Source of the DNA: Actinomycetes bacterium
Lineage (GTDB): Bacteria > Actinomycetota > Actinomycetes > S36-B12 > UBA10799
Assembly (NCBI GenBank): GCA_029779995.1
Contig: JAKOZM010000556.1
Span: forward strand, 1 to 39,239
Length of the DNA stretch: 39,239 bases
Reading direction: 5' to 3'
The notes below the pieces were generated by a model. It saw only the letters and a list, made by a program, of their open reading frames with translations. It had not been told where the DNA came from and searched no databases. The translations under genes and the position numbers were made by a program. This document shows, piece by piece, positions 6,582-14,995 of the stretch; within the stretch, counting starts at the first letter, position 1, and the number at the start of each line of letters is the position of its first letter.

Positions 6582-8555
6582 TCAGGTCACCGTCAGAGTC
6601 ACGGTCGTGCCGCGCAGCATGGGCGTTCCGCCGCCGGGATCCTGCGAGATCACCCGGTTGGCAATGGTCACGCCGAACTGCTCCTGGGTTGTGACCAGGA
6701 AACCTGCGTCCTCCAGTGCCGTGCGGGCGTCGTCGACCTCCATTCCCACCACGCTGGGCACGGGGATGTACTGCGAACCCTTGGAGACGAGGATCCGGAC
6801 CTTGTCACCGCGGTAGGCGGTGGTTCCGCCGCTGGGCTCGGTGCCGATGGCCACGCCGAGGGCCACGCTGTCGTCGAACTGCTCGACGGTCGTGGTCCGC
6901 AATCCGGCGGCGCTCAGGGTGGCCAGTGCCTGGTCAAGGCTCAGATTGCGCACGTCGGGCACGACCACCGGCTCTGGCCCCAGGGACAGCGTCAGGGAGA
7001 CGGCCGTGCCCCTCTTCAACGGCGTGCCGACCTTGGGATCGACCCGGATGACTTGACCCACCGGCCACTTGCGGCTGTAGTCCTGCAGGATCTGCCCGCT
7101 CTGCAGGTTCACCTCCTGCAGCGCTTCACTGGCATCCTGCTGGGTCATACCCCGCACGTTCGGCACCTTGTACCGTTCCGGGCCTTTGGACAGGATCACG
7201 CTTACGGTGCCGTCGACCGCCACCCGTCGCCCGGGGCCCGGGTCGCTGCTGATCACCGTTCCGGCCTCACGTCTTTCGGAGTACTGCTCGTCGCTGACCC
7301 GCATCGTCAGGCCCATCGACTCCAGCGTGGACAGGGCTTCGGCCCGGGTCATCCCCGCCAGCTTCGGGCTGGACACCGTCTCGGTCATGCCGATCTGCCA
7401 TCCGAAGTAGCCCACAGCACCGGCAACGAGGGCCAGGACCAGCAGTACCCAGGGGAGTCTGCGCCGCTTCTTGCGCGCCGTCGGTGGTGTCGCCGGTGGT
7501 GGCGGAGGTTCCACTGGGGCATCGAGTACGGCCACGGCGGGGCCAGTCGGCGCAGAAGCCACCGGCTGCGGCTCGGGGTCTGCGACGATCGCCGCGGCGT
7601 TTGCCACGGTGGCGTCGATGACGAACGGGTTGTCCGTGATGAGGGTCTGCGGGATCGCGGCGGTGGGCGCCACGACGATCGGGGCGGGCGCGGCGATCTG
7701 GCGCGGCGGGACGGGGCTGGGGTCGGCGTCGCGGCGCAGAGCACTCACCGCCGCAAGCATCTCCCCGGCTGTTTGGTAGCGGTCCGACGGATTCTTGGCG
7801 GTGGCCTTCGCGCACAACTCGTCGATCCCGGCCACGACATCGACGAAGGCGCTCGGGTTGGGCACACGCTGGGTCTGATGCAAGGCGAGTACATCGTCGG
7901 CGGAGTCGGCCCGAAAGGGGACGTGACCGGTGAGCATCTCAAAGAGCAGGATCCCGGTGCTGTACAGGTCACTGCGCGGATCTGGCGCCCGGTCGGAGAA
8001 CTGCTCCGGCGCCAGGTACGCCGCGGTCCCCAAGAGCATCGTGGCCTTGTGGTCGCCTGCCTCGATGGCACGGGCGAGACCGAAGTCGGTGACCTTGATG
8101 TCATGGCGCTCGGAGATCAGCACGTTCTCGGGCTTGATGTCACCGTGCACGAACCCGGCGGCATGAGCGGCGAGCAGACCTTTGAGCACCCCCCGCACAG
8201 TGTCCAGGGCTCGGGCGACCGACAGCCTGCCGCCCCAGGTGATCTCCTCGCGCAGCGTCTGTCCGGCGACGTACTCCATGACCAGGTAGACCGCATCGGC
8301 ACTGCGGCCCCGGTCGAAGACAGCGACCACATGCGGGTCGGACAGGCGGGCGGCGGCGCGGGCCTCGGTGGCGAACCGGTCCATGAAGCCGGGTTCCTCC
8401 ACCAGATTGTCATTCATGACCTTGATGGCGACGACCCGTTCGAGGCGGGAGTCGAAGCCCTGATAGACGGTGCCCATGCCGCCCGTGGCCACGACCCGGT
8501 CCACCCGGTAGCGCGCATCGAGCACGCGACCGCACAGGTCCGAAGTGGTACGCAC
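6582..8555 (-). CDS. pknL: Transmembrane Ser/Thr protein kinase with four PASTA domains
   Basis: The protein has 657 residues. The kinase domain (about 14-275) has the glycine loop VATGGMGTVYQGF, a VAIKV lysine, catalytic HGDIKPENV (HGD rather than HRD), DFGLA and APEQ. A proline/alanine-rich juxtamembrane stretch leads to a KKRRRLPW stop-transfer signal and one membrane helix (about 369-388). Four extracytoplasmic PASTA repeats follow, each about 66-70 residues; PASTA domains bind peptidoglycan fragments or lipid II. Position next to aroG and mptA matches pknL (Rv2176). M. tuberculosis PknL lacks PASTA domains, whereas the corynebacterial enzyme has them. No gene for the Rv2175c-like DNA-binding substrate lies beside it. 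The GTG start has a leaderless -10 box. Confidence 0.93.
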   Translation of the reverse strand: MRTTSDLCGRVLDARYRVDRVVATGGMGTVYQGFDSRLERVVAIKVMNDNLVEEPGFMDRFATEARAAARLSDPHVVAVFDRGRSADAVYLVMEYVAGQTLREEITWGGRLSVARALDTVRGVLKGLLAAHAAGFVHGDIKPENVLISERHDIKVTDFGLARAIEAGDHKATMLLGTAAYLAPEQFSDRAPDPRSDLYSTGILLFEMLTGHVPFRADSADDVLALHQTQRVPNPSAFVDVVAGIDELCAKATAKNPSDRYQTAGEMLAAVSALRRDADPSPVPPRQIAAPAPIVVAPTAAIPQTLITDNPFVIDATVANAAAIVADPEPQPVASAPTGPAVAVLDAPVEPPPPPATPPTARKKRRRLPWVLLVLALVAGAVGYFGWQIGMTETVSSPKLAGMTRAEALSTLESMGLTMRVSDEQYSERREAGTVISSDPGPGRRVAVDGTVSVILSKGPERYKVPNVRGMTQQDASEALQEVNLQSGQILQDYSRKWPVGQVIRVDPKVGTPLKRGTAVSLTLSLGPEPVVVPDVRNLSLDQALATLSAAGLRTTTVEQFDDSVALGVAIGTEPSGGTTAYRGDKVRILVSKGSQYIPVPSVVGMEVDDARTALEDAGFLVTTQEQFGVTIANRVISQDPGGGTPMLRGTTVTLTVT

Positions 8556-8562
8556 GCTATCG

Positions 8563-8568
8563 AGTGTA
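8563..8568 (-). promoter_or_regulatory. -10 box for leaderless pknL
   Basis: On the minus strand TACACT ends 7 nt before the GTG at 8555, with no ribosome-binding site, so the pknL message is probably leaderless. Confidence 0.55.
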
Positions 8569-8617
8569 CGTAGCCTCGCGCTGTCGCCCTGCGCATTGTC
8601 CGGACATGATGGTGCTC

Positions 8618-9085
8618 ATGGCCAACAAACGCAGCGATATCGCCATGACCGCAGCCGAGATCGAGGAGTTCCTCGGCACCGGAGGAACCGTGCAGGTCGC
8701 CCTTTACGGACCCGACGGATACCCCGACATCACCCCCATGTGGTACGTCGTGGACGAAGGCATGCTCTGGATGCGGACGTACGGCAAGAGCCAGAAGGTG
8801 GTCAACGCCCGCCGCGATCCCCGCTGCTGCGCACTGATCGAGACCGGGGACAGCTACTTGGCGTTGCGGGGTGTGCAGATCACCGGCGATGTGGTGGTCA
8901 GCGAGGACGTCGAGCGCATCTGCTGGGTGGCGGCGCGCCTGATGGTCAAATACGAGGGGGTCGAAGCCGAGCACATCCCCGCTTTGGAGGCGGCGTATGC
9001 CCCAAGGGCACCCAAACAGGTTGCCCTTGGGTTGCCGCTGGAGCGGCTGGTGTCCTGGGATCATCGCAAACTGGCCGAACAGTGA
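8618..9085 (+). CDS. Pyridoxamine 5'-phosphate oxidase-like flavin/F420-binding protein
   Basis: This small split-barrel protein is 155 residues long from the ATG at 8618; ATGs at 8606 and 8609 are equally possible. The sequence LYGPDGYPDITPMWYVVDEGMLWMRT with GKSQKVVNARRDPRCCALIE is the usual core of PNPOx-like proteins, where the Arg/Lys residues hold a cofactor phosphate. Actinobacterial relatives use F420, FMN, biliverdin or heme, and the sequence does not settle which. Its stop codon overlaps the GTG of crtYc (GTGA), so it is translationally coupled to the lycopene cyclase genes. This may reflect a redox step linked to carotenoid metabolism, but that is inference only. Confidence 0.75.
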   Translation: MANKRSDIAMTAAEIEEFLGTGGTVQVALYGPDGYPDITPMWYVVDEGMLWMRTYGKSQKVVNARRDPRCCALIETGDSYLALRGVQITGDVVVSEDVERICWVAARLMVKYEGVEAEHIPALEAAYAPRAPKQVALGLPLERLVSWDHRKLAEQ

Positions 9086-9393
9086 TCTATCTGTTCGTCC
9101 TCGCTGGCATCTTCTTGGCCAGCGTGTGGTTGGAGCTGGTCGTGCGTACGCGGGTGTTCCGGCGCTGGAAGCGCCTGCTGTTGACGCTGGCGGGCACGAT
9201 TCCGCTGTTGGTTCTTTGGGATTGGTACGCGATCAGCGCCAACCACTGGCATTTCCACATGATGACCGGAGTCCAGATCGGGATCCTGCCCGTGGAGGAG
9301 CTGCTGTTCTTCATCGTGACGCCGATCGCCGGGATCCTGAGCCTGGAAGCGGTCCGGGGCGTGAAGCGCTGGCCGGCCGGGGATGACGCATGA
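9082..9393 (+). CDS. crtYc: Lycopene cyclase domain protein, first subunit
   Basis: The protein has 103 residues and three predicted membrane helices. It carries the PVEELLFF motif near residue 71 that marks the CrtYc/CrtYd (LitA/LitB, CrtYe/CrtYf) heterodimeric lycopene cyclases of actinobacteria. Together with the next gene it would close one or both ends of lycopene. The number and type (beta or epsilon) of rings cannot be told from motifs. The GTG start overlaps the upstream stop and its own TGA overlaps the next ATG, so all three genes are coupled. Confidence 0.9.
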   Translation: MIYLFVLAGIFLASVWLELVVRTRVFRRWKRLLLTLAGTIPLLVLWDWYAISANHWHFHMMTGVQIGILPVEELLFFIVTPIAGILSLEAVRGVKRWPAGDDA

Positions 9394-9767
9394 CCTACAC
9401 GCAGATCGCGGTGATGGCCGTGACGTTCGCGGTGGTCCTGGATTTCGGGTTGCGGACGCGGTTGGTCACACGTCGAGTGTTCTGGGTCTCCTACGCGATC
9501 ATCGTGTTCTTCCAGTTGCTGTCCAACGGGGTCTTGACCGGCAGTGGCACGGTGCATTACGACGGCGCGGTCATCGTGGGCAATGACAGTCCTGAGGGAG
9601 TCCGTCCGCCATTCATCGGTGAGGGCCGGATCGCGTTCGCCCCCGTGGAGGACCTGCTCTTCGGGTTTGCCATGATCCTGTGGTCACAGGTGCTGTGGAT
9701 CTACGTGGGGCGGCGGGGTGTGCAGCGTGAACCGCGGTCCGGTCCGCCGATCTGGGTGCGGGAGTAG
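9390..9767 (+). CDS. crtYd: Lycopene cyclase domain protein, second subunit
   Basis: This 125-residue membrane protein has three predicted helices. FAPVEDLLFGFAMI near residue 77 is the equivalent of the PVEE motif in the first subunit, and the acidic residues are thought to act in proton-driven cyclisation. The ATG overlaps the crtYc stop (ATGA). The hydrophilic loop between helices two and three (GTVHYDGAVIVGNDSPEGVRPP) is usual for the family. It converges on crtB, with a hairpin in the gap. Confidence 0.9.
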   Translation: MTYTQIAVMAVTFAVVLDFGLRTRLVTRRVFWVSYAIIVFFQLLSNGVLTGSGTVHYDGAVIVGNDSPEGVRPPFIGEGRIAFAPVEDLLFGFAMILWSQVLWIYVGRRGVQREPRSGPPIWVRE

Positions 9768-9812
9768 TGAGCCACGGGTTGGAGGTCGCGGTCGCGACGC
9801 CACCCGCGCCCC

Positions 9813-9857
9813 TTTCGTTCAGGATCGCCCTTCCCGGACAGGCGCACCTGAACGAAA
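9813..9857. terminator. Hairpin between convergent crtYd and crtB, probable bidirectional terminator
   Basis: Left arm TTTCGTTCAGGATCGCC (9813-9829) and right arm GGCGCACCTGAACGAAA (9841-9857) pair over 17 positions with two mismatches around an 11-nt loop. The outermost pairs are A/T on both sides, so each strand ends its stem in a short T-rich tail (reading TTTC on either strand). Its position between two stop codons fits transcription termination in both directions. Confidence 0.6.
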
Positions 9858-9883
9858 ACGGCGAATGTGGCAGAAATGTCCGG

Positions 9884-10801
9884 TCAGCGGCGAGTCGCCA
9901 CGGCCTTCGCGAAAGCGGGCCCGGCGACCGCCAACCGGCGGCGGATCGGGACGGAGGCCCGGTACCTGAACACGTCGTAGTCGTTGGCCTCCACCTCGTC
10001 CACGATGCCGCAGTACAACTCGGAGGCCGCGGAGATGCACGGCCGTGAGGACGGGGCCAGCATCGTAATGCCCGGGTTGGCGCGGGCCTGCAACATCCGG
10101 ACCCGTCCGATCTGCTCAGCCAGGGCCTCTCGCCAGTTGTCGTCATACCGACGCCTGCGCACATCAGAGGCGGAGATCCCGTGCTCGGCCAGTTCCGCCA
10201 GGGGCAGGTAGATCCTGCCGCGTTCGAGGTCTTCACCCACATCCCGGATGAAGTTGGCGAGTTGGAAGGCGATCCCGAGATCGCGGGCGTGGTCGTAGGC
10301 GCGCAAGGTCCGCGGCTCCAGGATGGGCACCATCTGCAGGCCGATCACCGCGGCCGACCCATACACATATTCGCTGAGATCCTCGTAGGTCTCATATTCG
10401 GTCACGGTGAGATCCATGGCCATGGAATGGAAGAACGCGGCGAAGTGCTCGGAGGGGATCGACCAACGTTGCGCGGTATCGACGGCCGCCGCCGCCACCG
10501 GATCGTCGCTGTGCCCACGTTCCAGATCGGCCATGAAGGCCTCACCCCAGGCCCGCAAGGAATCAGCCCGTTGCTGAGAGGTGAATCGAGCATCGATGCG
10601 GTCCACGATCTCGTCGGCGTACCGCGCGAGTCCGTACAGCGCGTGGACGTAGGGACGCTTCGCCAAGGGCAACAGGCGGGTGGCCAGGAAGTACGTCTTG
10701 CCGTGTTCAGCGTTCAATGCCCGGCAGCGCAGGTAGGAGGCCTGCAGGCCGGGGTCGGTGATCCCTGCCGCCAGCAGTTCACGGGTGGACATAGTGGTCA
10801 T
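9884..10801 (-). CDS. crtB: Phytoene synthase
   Basis: Condenses two geranylgeranyl diphosphates to phytoene, the first committed carotenoid step. The 305-residue protein has both aspartate-rich motifs of squalene/phytoene synthases: DEIVD at residues 63-67 and DVGED at 187-191, the latter within RDVGEDLERGRIYLP. The YFLATRLLP and YCGIVD segments also fit the family. Two in-frame ATGs (10801 and 10792) could start it. It lies alone on the minus strand; mptA runs divergently from its 5' end, so it is transcribed separately from crtE-crtI. Confidence 0.94.
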   Translation of the reverse strand: MTTMSTRELLAAGITDPGLQASYLRCRALNAEHGKTYFLATRLLPLAKRPYVHALYGLARYADEIVDRIDARFTSQQRADSLRAWGEAFMADLERGHSDDPVAAAAVDTAQRWSIPSEHFAAFFHSMAMDLTVTEYETYEDLSEYVYGSAAVIGLQMVPILEPRTLRAYDHARDLGIAFQLANFIRDVGEDLERGRIYLPLAELAEHGISASDVRRRRYDDNWREALAEQIGRVRMLQARANPGITMLAPSSRPCISAASELYCGIVDEVEANDYDVFRYRASVPIRRRLAVAGPAFAKAVATRR

Positions 10802-10885
10802 TGTTGCTCATGGCACCATGGGCAGGTGGATGGTAGGCAGGGGCAAGCGCAGGTGGACCATCCCACCGGGGGACACTCCTTCTTC

Positions 10886-12382
10886 GTGCACTACGTCGTG
10901 GTCGGGCTGGTTGGCTCGATCCTGGTCGCCATCGGGTCCCTGGGGGTCGGTTGGCTGCCCGTGAACACTTCTCTGTACGGCAATCCCATCGTGGTGGCTC
11001 TACGGTCACCCGATGCTGGCGTCGCGCTGGCACGGTTCTGCGTCATCGCCGGCATGGCGCTGATCCTGCAGGCCTGGCTCGTCCTGGGATATGACGTTCT
11101 GCGCGGGCGCGTCAGGAGTCTGCCGGCGCTCTGGTGGACGTTGTTCGCCTGGTGCGCTCCGCTGCTGCTCACCCCGCCGCTGTTCAGCCGGGATGCCTAC
11201 GCCTACTTCACACAGGGCAAACTCCTGATCCAGAACCTCAACCCGTACGACGTTGGGGTGGCTGCCGAATCCGGCTGGTTCAACGATGGAGCCGATCCCC
11301 TCTGGGCGGAGTCGCCCACGCCGTACGGACCGCTGTTCCTGCTCATCGAACGCGGAGTGGCTGAATTCGTAGGCCCACATCCGGTGTGGGCGGCGATCGC
11401 GTTCCGGCTGTGGGCCCTGCTGGCGGTCGCCATCCTGGCCTATACCGTGCCCATGCTGGCCCGCCGGCACGGGATCGGGGAGGCAAAGGCGCTCTGGTTG
11501 GCTGTGCTGAACCCGCTGGTCATCATGCACTTCGTCGCGGGTGCGCACAACGACGCGCTCATGGCCGCAGCGGTCGTCCTCGCTCTGTTGCTGGCCGCCG
11601 ACTTCAAACCCGTCCTGGGAGCGATCGTGCTCGCCATCGCGATCGCGATCAAACCGATCGCATTGGTGGCGCTGCCCTTCATCGGGATCATCTGGGCCGG
11701 CCGGAACGGGAACTGGGTGGCACGTGCCAGGGCCTGGCTCATCTCAGGGGTGATCGCTGCGGTGGTCGTGGTCGGCCTGGGCATGGTGTCCGGCACCGGA
11801 CTGGGCTGGATCGCTGCACTGAGCACTCCCGGCAGCATCCGCACCTGGCTGTCCCCGCCGACAGCCCTTGGAATGATCAGTGGTGGCCTGCTGCGCGCCA
11901 TCGGCCTAGGCAATCACATGGACCTGACCGTGGCGGTGTTCCGCGGACTGGCCACCATCGCAGCTGTAGTGATTCTGCTGTACCTGGTACTGCGGCCGCA
12001 GGGCCGATCCGGGGTGCGGGGCGCGGGTCTGGCCCTGCTGACGGTGGTTGCACTCGGGCCGGTCGTGCAGCCGTGGTATCTGCTGTGGTCGCTGCCGATC
12101 CTGGCCGCCGCCGGGATGGCTGCGCGCTGGTTGCACGTCACCTTGCTGCTCACCGCGGTGCTCACGCTGCATGGCGTCGCGGCGACCAGTGCCACCAGCG
12201 ACGCCCTGTTCGAATTCGGAGACGGCCTCGGACTGCTACTGGTGGCCTCTCTGCTGGCCCTGATCGTCTGGGCCTCGCCACGTGAACGGGTGCTGCTGCT
12301 CGGCGATGACGACGATCAGGGGTTGATGCCTGACGACCCGCCGGGGAAAGCCCGTTTCGAGCAAATGGTGATCGCTGGCTGA
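10886..12382 (+). CDS. mptA: Polytopic GT-C-type mannosyltransferase (MptA-like; 'carotene biosynthesis associated membrane protein' family)
   Basis: The roughly 498-residue protein has about 12 membrane helices. The first extracytoplasmic loop contains SRDAYAYFTQGKLL, NPYDVG and PTPYGPLF, the pattern of MptA/MptB alpha-1,6-mannosyltransferases that extend lipomannan from polyprenyl phosphomannose. The family is also labelled carotene-associated because of its position near crt genes. Rv2174 (mptA) lies at the matching place between pknL and the GGPP synthase. The start is uncertain: GTG codons at 10826, 10853 and 10886 are in frame, and 10886 has a GGGGGA about 11 nt upstream. Donor and acceptor are inferred. 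The gene ends 2 bp from the end of crtI, tail to tail. Confidence 0.8.
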   Translation: MHYVVVGLVGSILVAIGSLGVGWLPVNTSLYGNPIVVALRSPDAGVALARFCVIAGMALILQAWLVLGYDVLRGRVRSLPALWWTLFAWCAPLLLTPPLFSRDAYAYFTQGKLLIQNLNPYDVGVAAESGWFNDGADPLWAESPTPYGPLFLLIERGVAEFVGPHPVWAAIAFRLWALLAVAILAYTVPMLARRHGIGEAKALWLAVLNPLVIMHFVAGAHNDALMAAAVVLALLLAADFKPVLGAIVLAIAIAIKPIALVALPFIGIIWAGRNGNWVARARAWLISGVIAAVVVVGLGMVSGTGLGWIAALSTPGSIRTWLSPPTALGMISGGLLRAIGLGNHMDLTVAVFRGLATIAAVVILLYLVLRPQGRSGVRGAGLALLTVVALGPVVQPWYLLWSLPILAAAGMAARWLHVTLLLTAVLTLHGVAATSATSDALFEFGDGLGLLLVASLLALIVWASPRERVLLLGDDDDQGLMPDDPPGKARFEQMVIAG

Positions 12383-12384
12383 CG

Positions 12385-13869
12385 TCAGCGCCACGCCTTC
12401 GACCGGTAACCCGGCTGGGGTCCGGTCACGCGCTCGGCGGCCAGTCGGCCACTGATCAGCACCATGGGCACGCCCACCCCCGGCTGGGTGCCGGAGCCGA
12501 CGAACACGACGTTGTCTCCCCAGTGGTTCTTGGGCCGGAAGGGCCCCGTCTGCAGCAGCGAGTGGGACGCGCTGAACGGGGCACCGGCGAACATCCCGCG
12601 CGCCTGCCAGTCCGCGGGATCGGTGATGTTCTCCACCTCGATGGCATCGGCGAAGCCGGTGTAGCCGCGCGACTCCATGAGGCGTAGGGCCTGGTCACGG
12701 AACTGCGGTTGCGGCCAACTGACCTGGCCTTGCGTGTTCGGGGTCGGGAACAGCACGTAGTACACATGTTTGCCCGCAGGAGCAAGCTGCGGATCGGTGT
12801 GGGTGGGTTGGGTTACCAAGAAGCTGGGATCGGACATCATGCGGCCATCGAGCAACTCATCAAAAGTCTGCTTCCACGCGGCACCGAAGTGGATGTTGTG
12901 GTGGGCGATCTGGGAATAGCCCTGCGACGATCCCGCGAGCAGCAGCCAGCACGAGGGGGAGTACGTCAACCGCCGCCGCACCGGGTCGTCGAGCAGGTCT
13001 CGTCGCGCCACCGGGAGATCAGGATTGAGCACCACCGTGTCGGCGGGGAACCGGGCGCCGTCGCTGGTGATCACCGCAGTGGCCCGATCACCAGCCGTCT
13101 CGACGCCGGTCACGTCGACGCCGTAGTGAATCGTGACGCCGTGTTTGGCAGCGGCGTCGGCCATGGCCTGCGGCAGGGCGTGCATTCCGCCTTTGGGCAG
13201 ATACACGCCAGCGACGGAATCCATGTAGGAGATCACCGAGTAGAGCGCCAGCGCCTTGTGCGGCGACAGCCCTGCATACATCGCCTGGAATGCGAAGATC
13301 CGTCGCGTACGCGGGTCGGACAGGAAGGAATTGACCCGAGCCTGCAGCCGTCCGAACCCGCCCATCGCCACCAGCCGCGCCAGGTTCGGGGTCACCAGGT
13401 CGAAGGGGGAGTCGATGTTGCGGTCCATGAAGTCGCGGATCTCGACGTGGTACATCTGCGCGACATACTCCACGAAGCGCAGGTAGCCGGCGGCCTCTGC
13501 AGCGCCGATCTTCAACTCGATCTCAGCAGCCATCCGCTGGGGGTCGGCGAAGACATCCAAGCTGGATCCGTCGGGGTAGAAGGCCCGGTACGCGGGATCC
13601 AAGGGGATGAGGTCGAGCCAGTCGCGGTAGTCCTCGCCGAGGGCGCTGAAGGCGTCGTCGATGAGGTCCGGCATGGTGAGCACCGTAGGACCAGTGTCGA
13701 ACTGGTATCCGTCGATCTCGAGGCGGCCGGCCCGCCCCCCGGGCCGCTGATCACGCTCCAGAAGCACGACCTCGCGGCCGGCACCGGCAAGATGCATCGC
13801 AGCGGCCAGTCCGCCGAGGCCCGCCCCCACGACAACGACGCGGTCGGTTGGCCCTTGCACAGTGAACAT
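12385..13869 (-). CDS. crtI: Phytoene desaturase (lycopene-forming)
   Basis: FAD-dependent membrane-associated enzyme that introduces double bonds into phytoene to give lycopene. The 494-residue protein starts with the Rossmann motif VVVVGAGLGGLAAAMHLAGAG and then the PGGRAGRLEIDGYQFDTGPTVLTMP block. Its C-terminus carries the bacterial phytoene dehydrogenase signature (VFVGSGTQPGVGVPMVLISGRLAAERV region). The ATG overlaps the crtE stop (ATGA), so the two form an operon. It is clearly different from the second desaturase at 16879-18336, which lacks parts of this signature. Confidence 0.95.
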   Translation of the reverse strand: MFTVQGPTDRVVVVGAGLGGLAAAMHLAGAGREVVLLERDQRPGGRAGRLEIDGYQFDTGPTVLTMPDLIDDAFSALGEDYRDWLDLIPLDPAYRAFYPDGSSLDVFADPQRMAAEIELKIGAAEAAGYLRFVEYVAQMYHVEIRDFMDRNIDSPFDLVTPNLARLVAMGGFGRLQARVNSFLSDPRTRRIFAFQAMYAGLSPHKALALYSVISYMDSVAGVYLPKGGMHALPQAMADAAAKHGVTIHYGVDVTGVETAGDRATAVITSDGARFPADTVVLNPDLPVARRDLLDDPVRRRLTYSPSCWLLLAGSSQGYSQIAHHNIHFGAAWKQTFDELLDGRMMSDPSFLVTQPTHTDPQLAPAGKHVYYVLFPTPNTQGQVSWPQPQFRDQALRLMESRGYTGFADAIEVENITDPADWQARGMFAGAPFSASHSLLQTGPFRPKNHWGDNVVFVGSGTQPGVGVPMVLISGRLAAERVTGPQPGYRSKAWR

Positions 13870-14951
13870 CAGGCGCTCCTCTTCGTGGCCAGAATGGTGA
13901 GCCTGCGCAGCGCCGTCCGCGTGAGGTCGTCAATGGGCATCTGCGTCAGAATCTGCTCACAAACCGCCAACCGTTCGTCGATCATGTGCTCCACCTGCGC
14001 CCGGGCCCCAGTTTCGGTGATGACCCCGCGCAACTGCTCGACCATGGCCGGCGTGATCGCGGGGTCACCCAGGTGTCGGCGCATGAGGTCCTGCTGGACG
14101 GGGTGCGCGTTGGCCCAAGCGATCGCCACGAGCGCGGTGCGCTTGCCTTCTCGCAGGTCGTCACCGGCGGGTTTGCCAGTCTCGCTGGGATCACCGAAAA
14201 CCCCGAGGAGATCGTCACGCAACTGGAAGGCCTCCCCGAGGGGAATGCCGAAGTCGGAGAGCTGTCGCAGCAGGTGGGCGTCGGCGCCGGCGGCGGCAGC
14301 CCCGATCTGCAGCGGGCGTTCGATCGTGTACTTCGCCGACTTGTAGCGCGCCACAGTGAGGGCGCTGTCCAAGTCGTACCTGCCCCGCACCTGTTCCAGC
14401 AGATCGAGGTACTGACCGGCCATCAGTTCAGTCCGCATCTCGTCATAAATGGGTTTGGCGGCGGCCAGAGCGGTCTCGGACAGGCCGCTGGACCTGAGCA
14501 GTTCATCGGACCAGCTCAGGCACAGATCACCGAGCAGGATCGCCGAGCCGACGCCGAAATCCTCAGGTGACCCCAGGTAGCCGTGTGACCGGTGCATGCT
14601 GGCCAGGCGGCGGTGAGCCGCGGGCTTGCCCCGGCGGGTGTCCGAACCGTCCATCACGTCGTCATGGATCAGGGCGCACGCCTGCAGGAACTCCAGCGAC
14701 GAGGCCGCGCGCAGGATCGCCGGGTCGGGTTGCCCGCCGGCCGCGCGCCATCCCCAGTACGCAAAGGTGGGACGCAGCCGCTTACCGCCCTCCAACAGAT
14801 CGGCCAACGTGTCGAGCAGGGGCAACAGGTCTGCGCTGATGCCGGTCATCAAGTCGATCTGGTCGCGCAGGAAGTCGCTGACGATGTCGGCGACATCCGT
14901 TCGGAACTGGCGCAACGCGACGTCGATGTCCAGGGCGGGCGGGCTGGTCAT
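13869..14951 (-). CDS. crtE: Geranylgeranyl diphosphate synthase (polyprenyl synthetase)
   Basis: Makes GGPP from IPP and allylic diphosphates, supplying CrtB. The 360-residue protein has GGKRLRP at residues 55-61, the first aspartate-rich motif HDDVMD with Asp97, Asp98 and Asp101, and the second motif DDLLGVFGD at 246-254. The residues before the first DDxxD (SLEFLQACALI) are compatible with a short-chain product. Rv2173 (idsA2) is the positional equivalent in M. tuberculosis, so it may serve other isoprenoids as well. It heads the crtE-crtI operon. Confidence 0.94.
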   Translation of the reverse strand: MTSPPALDIDVALRQFRTDVADIVSDFLRDQIDLMTGISADLLPLLDTLADLLEGGKRLRPTFAYWGWRAAGGQPDPAILRAASSLEFLQACALIHDDVMDGSDTRRGKPAAHRRLASMHRSHGYLGSPEDFGVGSAILLGDLCLSWSDELLRSSGLSETALAAAKPIYDEMRTELMAGQYLDLLEQVRGRYDLDSALTVARYKSAKYTIERPLQIGAAAAGADAHLLRQLSDFGIPLGEAFQLRDDLLGVFGDPSETGKPAGDDLREGKRTALVAIAWANAHPVQQDLMRRHLGDPAITPAMVEQLRGVITETGARAQVEHMIDERLAVCEQILTQMPIDDLTRTALRRLTILATKRSA

Positions 14952-14957
14952 GCTGCC

Positions 14958-14963
14958 AGCCTA
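14958..14963 (-). promoter_or_regulatory. -10 box for leaderless crtE-crtI
   Basis: On the minus strand TAGGCT ends 6 nt before the crtE ATG at 14951. It lies in the 44-bp gap after the heme monooxygenase gene, so crtE-crtI can have its own leaderless transcript. Confidence 0.5.
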
Positions 14964-14995
14964 GGTCAGCCCTGGAAACCGGGCATCTCGCGTGC

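Noticed and set aside
7053..8573. 506-codon open frame opposite pknL
   Set aside because: Antisense to a clear kinase/PASTA gene; long shadow frames are expected at this GC content.
10181..10885. N-terminal extension of the MptA-like protein
   Set aside because: The extension lies antisense to crtB and reads as low-quality sequence; the first membrane helix begins just after 10886.
12709..14346. 545-codon open frame opposite crtI and crtE
   Set aside because: Antisense to two well supported enzymes and lacks any domain pattern.
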